From Nocardia wallacei (lineage in GTDB: Bacteria > Actinomycetota > Actinomycetes > Mycobacteriales > Mycobacteriaceae), in contig NZ_JARWOP010000336.1 in NCBI RefSeq assembly GCF_029868745.1, forward strand, positions 1 through 64,000: a stretch of DNA of 64,000 nucleotides, written 5' to 3'. The position numbers and the translations under genes are program-made. The notes beneath the pieces are model-generated. The model saw nothing but the letters and a program-made list of their open reading frames with translations, ran no database searches and had not been told where the DNA came from. Below are positions 1 through 7,244 of this stretch, one piece after another. How positions within the stretch are numbered: the first letter of the stretch is position 1; every line of letters begins with the position of its first letter.

Positions 1-143
1 TCAATCAGCGGCCGAGGCGTCCAGAACGACGGGGCGGCCACTCCTCGCAAACCACCCAACGGCAAGAACCGATCAGCCACACCCCGCCGCCCTGGGCATC
101 CAGAGCACCTTGCCCTGGACACCTACAACCTTATGGAGAACTG

Positions 144-502
144 ATGAACAGCTGGCTGTGGGTGGGGCAGATCGTCCTCGCCGCGTCCTTCATTGTCGGC
201 GGACTCGCCAAGGTCGCCGTACCCAAGGACAAGCTGCGCGGCCCGATGCCGTGGGCCGACGATCTGTCGCAGCGTGCGGTGAGCGGGATCGGTGTGGTCG
301 AGGTGCTGGGCGGCGCCGGAGTCGTGCTGCCCTGGGCGACCGGTGCGCCACGGTGCTCACGCCGATCGCGGCGGTGGGGCTTGCGCTGGTGATGGTCGGC
401 GGGTTCGCCACTCACCTTCGCCGTACCGAATACGGCCGGTCGCTGTCCAATGTCGCGTTCTTCGTCGTCGCCGTCCTGGTCGCGATCGGACGCTTCACCT
501 GA
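144..502 (+). pseudogene. DoxX-like small membrane protein, frameshifted
   Basis: The two halves of one DoxX-like membrane protein lie in different frames. The first runs from ATG 144 (MNSWLWVGQIVLAASF...) to PWATG at about 344. The second (TVLTPIAAVGLALVMVGG... ending VLVAIGRFT) runs from about 350 to TGA 500-502. A one-base loss, or two-base gain, near 343-351 would explain this; repaired, the product is about 119 residues with about four hydrophobic segments, the usual DoxX-like size. GGAGA at 135-139 is a good ribosome site for ATG 144. The family contains quinone-linked or structural membrane proteins of poorly defined role. The C-terminal hydrophobic half is well preserved, so a sequencing error or a very recent mutation is as likely as true decay. 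The end overlaps the convergent gene at 495 by 8 bp. Confidence 0.6.
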
Positions 503-3500
503 CCAGCTGCGAATTCGACTCTGCGGCAGGATATTTCGGCACCGACCCGGCCAATGCGTCGTGCAGGATCCTGGCCGTCTTACCGGCGCGTTTGCCCTGC
601 AGCACCACCTCTGCGAAGCCGTCGACGAGTGCCCGCGCGGGGTCCAGCGGATTGTAGGCGCCCCCGTGCAGCGAATCGGTGAGTGCGGTCTGCCACGCCA
701 GTTCGTGCGCACCGAAGCCGCCGGCCCGGTCGAGGGCATGGCCGTATTCGCGCACGACAGCCGCATACACGGCCCGCTCGAACTTGCGTCTGGACCACCG
801 CCCCCGCGGTTGTTCGGAGTGGTCCGGCTGGATCATGGTGCGGTCCAACACGAGCCAGAAGCCGCGGGCGTCCTCCGTGCACGGCCCGGGTCCCGTCCGC
901 TGCACCACGCCGCCCCCGGGTTCGCTGATCTCGATGCCGCGCACCGGGATCGGGTACTTCGCATGCAGGTCGTCGAGAGCCGAGGCAATCACGCGAGCGG
1001 TGCGCGGATCCAGACCGTCCCGATCGCATCCGATGATCTCGAGGCGGCGGACAGGCGATGGCTGCTGAGGGTCCGGAAGCGGGTCCGGTGGCGGGATCTG
1101 CGGCGGTTGGCCCGGCGGAGGTTGCGACCACAGCCCGTTCACCAGCGGCTCACCGACCGCAGCTTCCGCCGACCGCCCGTCGTTCAGCCGGGTCCGCGGC
1201 CGCAACAGGTCAGCCGACGATGGGTCCGCCAACACGGGCCCACCACGAATATGCTTGGCCCCCACCGCTTCCCCCGAGGGCGGCCGAGACCGCAACGAAT
1301 CCGCCGATAACGGGTCGGCCACCGGCCCACCACCGATCCCCCACTCCCCGTCCACCGGCCGGGGACGCGAAAGCTCCGCCGAGGACGGGTCGACCACCAC
1401 CGGGCCGCCACCGGCGCCCTCAGACCGAGACTCCTCCTGCACAGCCTCGTCGCGGATGCCTTCCGCCGCGCGCGTTTCCGTCGATGCAGGCCGAGGCTGC
1501 AAAAGGTTGACCGATGATGGGTCGATCAATACCGGGCCGCCGAGAAGGCCTACCACCGACGGCGATTCCGTTACGACAGGCCGGGGGCGAGGCAACTCCG
1601 CCGAAGACGGTTCGGCTGGAATCGGCCCATCACCGCCCTCCGCTGAGGGAGATGCCCCCACGACAGCCCGATCACCGACACCTTCCCGCGACTCCCCCAC
1701 CGTGGACCGAGGCGGAAGGAGTTCCACCGAGGATGGGTCAGCCAACACCGGCTCACCGCCGGCGTGCGTCCGAAACTCCGTCAGCGACACCTCGTTACGG
1801 GTCTCCTCCTCCCGTGCCGGCCTGGGCCGAAGAAGTCCCATCGACGAAGGATCAACCAACTCCGGCTCAGCACGAACGCGCTCCACCGATCCCGATTCCC
1901 CCAGGGCACGCCGAGGCCGCAAAAGTTCCTCCGACGACGGGTCGGCCAACACGGGCCCACCCCGCACACCCTCCGCCGACGAGGGATCAGCCAGCACCGG
2001 TCCACCGCCCACACCCGCCTCCGACCGCGGTTCCTTCACCGCAGGCCGAAAGTGCGGAACCTCCACGTGCGATGAGTCAGCCAACACGGGCTCACGAGGA
2101 ACGCCTGCCTCGAACGACGGTTCCTTCGCGGCCCGGCGGGGACGCAAAAGCTCCGCCGACGACGGGTCGGCCAGCAGCGGACCACCGCGTACACCTACGG
2201 CCGACTGCGAGTCCTCCACCGCAGACCGAGGCCGCAAAAGCTCGGCTAACGACGGATCGACCAGTACCGGACCACCACGCACAACGTCCGCCGACCGCGG
2301 CCCGCCCGGCACGGCCGCACCAACGATCTCTTCCTCCGACCGCGACTCCTTCACCGCAGTCCGCGGGCGTAGAAGTTCCGCCGAGGACGGGTCAGCCAAC
2401 ACCGGCCCAATTTTCACGGGTCCAGCCTCCGTCGACGCGGGTCTGGGCGGCAGAACGTTCGTCGGCGACGGAGTAGCGGGGACGGGCGCACCACGATTTT
2501 CCGACGGCGGTTCCTTCGCAGCAGGCTGGGGGCGTGGAACATCCACCGGTGCCGGGTCGGCCAACGCGGGCTCGGCCGGACGAAGCTCCGACGATGGCGG
2601 CCGGGCTCGCGGCGGTCTCTTGGGCGGAGGTTGGGCTGCCAGACGCCCGGTTTGCACGCGGCCGGGCGGCAGGGGCTTGGCGGTGCCGTAGGCGTGGGTG
2701 TGCCGCGGATCGGGCTTGCGCACCGGCCGACGCGAATCGGGCTCTCCTACGGCCGAATTGGTGTCGGTCGAGGCAGCGGACGCGGAAGCCATCGGCGACT
2801 GAGCCACCGTCGCCGACGTGGCTGCCCCCGAACCTGCGGAACGTTTCGACCACGGTGTCGGACCGGATTTCCCAGCCCGCGCACCCGCTGGCGACGCAGC
2901 GACGGACTCCTGATTCTGCACAGCCTCTGATGAATCAGGCCGCACGTCCCGCACAGACGAGCCCTGCGCCCCACGCCCCGCCGAACCGACCTTCGTCCCT
3001 TGCGTCGGCGGTCCCGCCGCCGTACCGAGCATCCCCCGCCGCACCGCCCTTTCCCGCACCGAACCTCGAGTAGTCGCATCCGGCACTTCACCTCGGGTTG
3101 CTGCGCCCGGCACCACATTTCGGACCGCTGCACCCTGCACCGCACCTCGAGGTGCTGCGCCCGCCGCCGCATCTTGGATCACTGCATCCGGTGCCGCACC
3201 TCGGACTGCCGCATCCCCGGCCGCTGCGCCCGGGACCTCCACACGGGCCACTACATCGCGCAGCGCGCCTGCCGCTGCCGACACCGCGCCTGGTACCACC
3301 ATGCCCGGCATGACGCCTCGGACCGCTGTATCCCCGGCCTTCCCCACGTCCACCGCACCCGGCGGCGGCGCATCCCGAGCCGCCGGGCCGGAAATCACTG
3401 CCGCAGTCTGCACATCGCCGCGAGCGTCACCCATGCGACTTTCGGCGGCGGCGATGGCCTTTTTCAATCCGTCGACAGTCAGAGAAGCCTGGACGATGAG

Positions 3501-3563
3501 CTGTTCGAGCGTCGACAGCAGCGCACGCAACGTGTCCGCATCGGACTGCGAGGGCTGGCTCAC
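495..3563 (-). CDS. Repeat-rich protein with degenerate zincin-like C-terminal domain
   Basis: The 1,022-residue product starts at GTG 3563, with AGGAGA just upstream. Residues 1-45 are a short helical head containing STLEQLI. A long Ala/Pro/Arg-rich low-complexity region follows, holding about a dozen imperfect repeats built on PVLADPSSAELLRPR and separated by 15-30 variable residues. The last 180 residues form a folded domain. Its REYGHALD motif (about residues 938-942) and a downstream DGFAEV resemble the HE(F/Y)GH...E metal site of phage-associated and toxin-associated metallopeptidase-like domains. The first zinc-ligand His is Arg here, so peptidase activity is unlikely. No signal peptide or membrane segment is seen. 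It could be a structural or secreted-effector-like protein; the function is unknown. The head is partly duplicated at 4570-4719. Confidence 0.75.
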   Translation of the reverse strand: MSQPSQSDADTLRALLSTLEQLIVQASLTVDGLKKAIAAAESRMGDARGDVQTAAVISGPAARDAPPPGAVDVGKAGDTAVRGVMPGMVVPGAVSAAAGALRDVVARVEVPGAAAGDAAVRGAAPDAVIQDAAAGAAPRGAVQGAAVRNVVPGAATRGEVPDATTRGSVRERAVRRGMLGTAAGPPTQGTKVGSAGRGAQGSSVRDVRPDSSEAVQNQESVAASPAGARAGKSGPTPWSKRSAGSGAATSATVAQSPMASASAASTDTNSAVGEPDSRRPVRKPDPRHTHAYGTAKPLPPGRVQTGRLAAQPPPKRPPRARPPSSELRPAEPALADPAPVDVPRPQPAAKEPPSENRGAPVPATPSPTNVLPPRPASTEAGPVKIGPVLADPSSAELLRPRTAVKESRSEEEIVGAAVPGGPRSADVVRGGPVLVDPSLAELLRPRSAVEDSQSAVGVRGGPLLADPSSAELLRPRRAAKEPSFEAGVPREPVLADSSHVEVPHFRPAVKEPRSEAGVGGGPVLADPSSAEGVRGGPVLADPSSEELLRPRRALGESGSVERVRAEPELVDPSSMGLLRPRPAREEETRNEVSLTEFRTHAGGEPVLADPSSVELLPPRSTVGESREGVGDRAVVGASPSAEGGDGPIPAEPSSAELPRPRPVVTESPSVVGLLGGPVLIDPSSVNLLQPRPASTETRAAEGIRDEAVQEESRSEGAGGGPVVVDPSSAELSRPRPVDGEWGIGGGPVADPLSADSLRSRPPSGEAVGAKHIRGGPVLADPSSADLLRPRTRLNDGRSAEAAVGEPLVNGLWSQPPPGQPPQIPPPDPLPDPQQPSPVRRLEIIGCDRDGLDPRTARVIASALDDLHAKYPIPVRGIEISEPGGGVVQRTGPGPCTEDARGFWLVLDRTMIQPDHSEQPRGRWSRRKFERAVYAAVVREYGHALDRAGGFGAHELAWQTALTDSLHGGAYNPLDPARALVDGFAEVVLQGKRAGKTARILHDALAGSVPKYPAAESNSQLVR

Positions 3564-3746
3564 CGATCTCTCCTGCTCGTCGCGCCGATTCAGGGCAGGC
3601 CCATCTCGACCTCACTCCTCGGCGGCGAATCCTACTTTCCCACGCCCAGCCCGACGAAGCATCACCACCAGCGAAAACCACCCGCACAGGCATCGCCCCA
3701 ACCCGCGATTCCCAGCCTTATAGCCGTACTTATAAGAGTTCTGAGT

Positions 3747-3836
3747 ATGAAACCTCTGGTCAAGCCGGAGCGAGTGTTCAACCGGGAGCGCGAGTGGGAC
3801 GGGCTGAACACCCGGTCATGGATCCGTGCTGGTTAG
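3747..3836 (+). pseudogene. Truncated N-terminus, probable ATPase remnant
   Basis: A 29-codon frame from ATG 3747 reads MKPLVKPERVFNREREWDGL and then stops at TAG 3834-3836. The RVFNREREWDGL stretch resembles the start of actinobacterial archaeal-type AAA ATPases, where a 'R.F.RE.EW..L' segment precedes the P-loop. No P-loop or other ATPase motif follows in any frame, so I read this as the stub of a deleted gene. The family assignment rests on a short motif only. It could instead be a real micro-ORF. Confidence 0.35.
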
Positions 3837-3845
3837 GCTGGCTGG

Positions 3846-3965
3846 GTGATCACGATCGGGGGCAGGGCCGGGAGGTTGCCCGCACCCGCGCATGTTGTCT
3901 GGGGGTCGCTCACGAAGCCGACGCGGCCGGGTGCTCGGCCGTGGCTGAACTCCTACGGCCGATAG
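3846..3965 (+). pseudogene. Truncated N-terminus, probable SRPBCC-type remnant
   Basis: The frame from GTG 3846 to TAG 3963-3965 encodes 39 residues. The segment LPAPAHVVWGSLTKPTRPGA and the following RPWLNS look like the first strand and helix of an actinobacterial SRPBCC-fold (polyketide-cyclase/START-like) protein, in which 'PA..VW..LT.P' is the usual opening. Nothing downstream continues the domain. Together with the stub at 3747 it suggests that this interval is debris from deleted genes. The assignment is by recognition of a short motif. Confidence 0.35.
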
Positions 3966-4049
3966 CTCATCGCCGCGCGGTCGGCACCTGCCCGCGCCGA
4001 GAAAGCGGTGACCGGAAGGGAATTCGGACCACCGCTTCCCGGCGGCACA

Positions 4050-4448
4050 TCAGGAGGCCAGGGCCGCGGTGATCTTGCGAGCCATCTCGACCACAGCCGG
4101 GCCGGGCTGCCCCTGCCGAGTGCGGGCGGCGGTCTCCACAGCGACGGTGACCGTATTGCGGAAATTGTCGGCCTCCGCCGGATCCTGCTGCTCGAGCAGG
4201 GTCACGGCCGCGGTCAGGGCTGGGAGCACCTGGTCCGCGAGTTCCGCGACGGTCTTCCCCGTCAGCTTGATGTCCTTGGACTTCGCCGCGAGCACGTGCC
4301 CGGACAACCCGGTCGCCGACGCCAGCGCGACGGTACCGTCGGTCGCCGCCCGGTGCGCCGAGGTGCCCGCGGCGGCCATCAGCGATACAGCGCCGTAGGC
4401 GGCAACACGCAGGGTGGACTTGTCCTGGTCGGTCAGAGTGATGGTCAT
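4050..4448 (-). CDS. Conserved hypothetical alanine-rich protein, 132 aa
   Basis: The start is ATG 4448, because GGAG lies about 17 nt upstream in a typical arrangement and the residues encoded further upstream (to 4562) have no protein-like character. The product begins MTITLTDQDKSTLRVAAYGA and is mostly helical, Ala/Thr-rich and soluble, with no signal peptide or clear membrane span. A motif such as AKSKDIKLTGKTVAELADQV and a C-terminal amphipathic helix (VVEMARKITAALA) are visible. Proteins of this size and composition are common conserved hypotheticals in actinomycetes. I do not recognise a function. It stands alone, between the remnant region and a second remnant at 4570. Confidence 0.7.
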   Translation of the reverse strand: MTITLTDQDKSTLRVAAYGAVSLMAAAGTSAHRAATDGTVALASATGLSGHVLAAKSKDIKLTGKTVAELADQVLPALTAAVTLLEQQDPAEADNFRNTVTVAVETAARTRQGQPGPAVVEMARKITAALAS

Positions 4449-4569
4449 GGCGTGTACTCCTTCATCGGTCGTGTCGCCCGGACCCCTTGTGGCCCGGCCG
4501 TTTTGTTCGATGTACACACTGTCGCCGCCCCGCCTGACACGCCCCTGATGCCGACCTGACACCTCCCTG

Positions 4570-4719
4570 TCACGGACCGGTCCACGCGCCGCCTTCCGTC
4601 GACAGCAGATACGCGGCGTCTATACAGGCCACCACACCGGCCATACGAGCACGACCAGCGGGATACCGACCGCTGACAATAGACAGGTGATGGAGAATGA
4701 GCTGTTCCAGCGTCGACAC
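4570..4719 (-). pseudogene. Fragment duplicating the head of the repeat protein
   Basis: Reading leftward from GTG 4719, the frame gives STLEQLILHHLSIVSG, matching STLEQLIVQASLTVDG near the N-terminus of the large repeat protein encoded at 495-3563. The DNA also matches: about 26 of 29 bases agree between roughly 4697-4725 and 3500-3528. After about 20 residues the similarity is lost and the frame ends at 4570. No convincing ribosome site supports an independent gene, so a truncated paralogue or recombination leftover is the likeliest reading. Confidence 0.4.
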
Positions 4720-5040
4720 CAGCGATACCCCTAAATTGGGGGCACGACCTTTCGGGACATACTCCTCCAGCAGTAATTCTGCGGGGTACCGGGTGAGCAA
4801 CGCCGAGAACTGGCGACTTCACTGATCCGAACGACATCTTGTGCGACTTAGAATCCTAACGGTGTATAGGACGACGCCGCTTTGTCGAATCTTCGACTCT
4901 TCCGAGGACCGCGTTGGTTGCGAGCCGAGAGAGTTGTGGATTCGGTGCGCGCACGCTGGACACCACGCCACGCAACTGGGCGGCAGACATGTTCGTCGCA
5001 AATCAGGTGGCGGCCGGTACACCCTTTCTTCAGAGGCACT

Positions 5041-7173
5041 ATGACCACTTACTACTGGTACTCGTCCAAGGACCACAAACTACACCAGTCGGACCGCCCG
5101 CCGGAGTCGGGATATTACTCCACGCAGGATCACCCCGGCGGAGACGTCACCCTATACCAGGTGAACCCGGACAGCGCCGATGATCCTATACGCGTCGACG
5201 GCTGGCCCTTCGACGAGTACAAAGAAATTGGTATCGACTACCTCGCCGACGGTACGGCTTTCCATATCAAATGGCAGGATGACCTGCCGGTGTTCGACCG
5301 ATTTGCGTCGGACGACCGGAACCTACCCCTGCCATGGACTAAATACCTCGGTGACCAGGATGCACCCGGGGTGGGCGATAGGATCAATTCTTTCGAACTG
5401 GAAATTCCAGTGCCGCCGAGGTCCACAGTGTCGAACGATTTGAGAACGGCTATTTCCGTGGCGAACGACGAGCTGCGGTACCTGATGTATCAGATGGGGA
5501 CAGAGAGCAAAGAGAAGCCGTCGTTGTTGATCTCGCCGTCGGAGAACGACAAGAATACGATGGACAAGAATCTGACGCAGTCGTTCATGGACACGATCGC
5601 GTCGGGTGAGGCCGCGGACGGGTATTTGTCGGCGATCACCTATCTGGAAGCTCTCGCGGACGAGTGGAACAAGAAGGATTCGCAGTATCGGCTGACCGAG
5701 CAGACGCTGGGGAATTTGAACAGCCGCTACTACAAGAACATGTGGGACCGGATCCAGACGGTGCGTGAGAACATGTGGAAGAGTATGAAGTTTCTGGACC
5801 CCGAGGAGATCGCCTGGACCGAAGCGCAGTTCAGGAAATCCGAAGCGGACCGTGCCCAGATCACCAAGGATCTCGCCGACGAAAAGCAAACAGCGGCCGG
5901 GTTGCAAGAAGCGCTGCGGGAGCCCGGAATCCAGCACGTGATCGAGGAAAGGGCGCTGTACAACCTGATCCGGGAAGCGGTCGCAGGTTGCCGCGACGAT
6001 GTCGTCTCCTACGTCGACACCGTTGCCGAACTGCCCTTCGACATCGGCCCACCGGCGCCCGCGCCGTCCCCGGCGCCGTCACCATCTCCTTCCCCGTCAC
6101 CATCTCCATCTCCCTCCCCGCCGCCATCTCCATCTCCCACCCCGCCGCCATCTCCGTCTCCCACCCCGTCTCCGCCTCCGCCTCCGTCTCCGTCACCGTC
6201 TCCAACATCAACATCCAGCGACGCCACCAGCGACGAGGACTTCAGCAACCTGTTCAGCGATCTCGACCTGACGGGTGAGGACGGCGGCGCCCTCACCGGT
6301 GACGAGAGCGGCCTCGTCACCGCCGACGGTTCACCCATCGGCACCACCGGTAGTGGCGTCACCGCGACGCCCGCCGGCTACCAAGCGCCCGCCACCAATA
6401 CCGGCGGAAGCAGCGGCGGTGGAGACGCGCTCGGCGGACTCACCTCCATCCTGCCCATGCTGACGACCATGCTCTCCGGCGGTCTCGGCGGCGCGGGCAA
6501 TCTGCTCGGCGGCAACAAGGACGAAGACAAGCCCAGCGAAGCGGAAATCAACGAACGCGAGCAGGCCGCCTACGAGGCGGGCGCGCAATCACAGCAGACC
6601 GTCACCGCCCAGCAGGCCGGTTACGCTCAGCAACCCGGTGCGACCGACCCCGATGTCGCCGGCGCGCAACCCGCCGCTGTCAGCCCACCCACCGGCAACG
6701 GTAGCCCGCCGCCCGTCAACTCTCCTGGCACCATGGTCGACTTCCCCATTCGCGACGGCGTCACCCAGCAAGTCCCCACAACCGTCGCCGAGGCTCTCAA
6801 CCGCCAGCTCCACGACGGCGCGACCGACGCCGATGCCGCCTACGCCGGCACTCCCGGCGAATCGACCGGCGACCACCGCTGGACCATCGTCAACGATCTC
6901 GACAAGCTCCGAACCGGCGACATCGTCCAGTGGTCCAACCACAGCGCCCTCATCGTCGTCGACAACGGCACCGTCAGCTACGTCGACAACGGCCGATTCC
7001 TCCCCCTCGACCCACACAATCCTCAGAACGGCAGCAGCTACGGCGCGTTCCAGGGATTCCGCCACCCTTCGGGCATTCCCGACCCCGACAACACCGCCGT
7101 CAGCGTGGCCACCGCCCCACCCACCATAACCACCGCCCAGGACCCCAGCGCCGACGAACCACCGAAAATCTGA
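5041..7173 (+). CDS. 710-aa protein with Pro/Ser hinge and NlpC-like C-terminal module
   Basis: The frame is open from 4882, but only from ATG 5041 (weak AGAGG 6-9 nt upstream) does the sequence look like protein (MTTYYWYSSKDHKL). Four parts are visible. Residues 1-335 are an acidic helical domain rich in Trp/Tyr and charge. Residues about 337-390 are a Pro-Ser hinge. Residues about 454-492 are Gly-rich (GGGDALGGLTSILPMLTTML), as seen in several mycobacterial secreted proteins. From about 619 to the end lies a compact module, DLDKLRTGDIVQWSNHSAL..., that resembles the 'GD...W..HVAIV' core of NlpC/P60-like domains without an evident catalytic Cys. No Sec signal peptide is seen. A secreted or surface-associated protein, possibly exported by a type VII system, is an inference; the function is unknown. 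Confidence 0.75.
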   Translation: MTTYYWYSSKDHKLHQSDRPPESGYYSTQDHPGGDVTLYQVNPDSADDPIRVDGWPFDEYKEIGIDYLADGTAFHIKWQDDLPVFDRFASDDRNLPLPWTKYLGDQDAPGVGDRINSFELEIPVPPRSTVSNDLRTAISVANDELRYLMYQMGTESKEKPSLLISPSENDKNTMDKNLTQSFMDTIASGEAADGYLSAITYLEALADEWNKKDSQYRLTEQTLGNLNSRYYKNMWDRIQTVRENMWKSMKFLDPEEIAWTEAQFRKSEADRAQITKDLADEKQTAAGLQEALREPGIQHVIEERALYNLIREAVAGCRDDVVSYVDTVAELPFDIGPPAPAPSPAPSPSPSPSPSPSPSPPPSPSPTPPPSPSPTPSPPPPPSPSPSPTSTSSDATSDEDFSNLFSDLDLTGEDGGALTGDESGLVTADGSPIGTTGSGVTATPAGYQAPATNTGGSSGGGDALGGLTSILPMLTTMLSGGLGGAGNLLGGNKDEDKPSEAEINEREQAAYEAGAQSQQTVTAQQAGYAQQPGATDPDVAGAQPAAVSPPTGNGSPPPVNSPGTMVDFPIRDGVTQQVPTTVAEALNRQLHDGATDADAAYAGTPGESTGDHRWTIVNDLDKLRTGDIVQWSNHSALIVVDNGTVSYVDNGRFLPLDPHNPQNGSSYGAFQGFRHPSGIPDPDNTAVSVATAPPTITTAQDPSADEPPKI

Positions 7174-7244
7174 CACCTGCGCCCGACACCGTCCAGATGG
7201 CATCGTCGGGAACCCGAGAAGACCACCGATACAACGGTCGACGC

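Noticed and set aside
1255..2691. 478-codon plus-strand repeat frame
   Set aside because: It is the mirror of the minus-strand repeat protein. Only the minus frame has a ribosome site, a conserved head and a folded tail.
6049..6215. Short tandem repeat as a genetic element
   Set aside because: The CCATCTCC-like repeats are codons of an in-frame Pro-Ser hinge in a longer protein.
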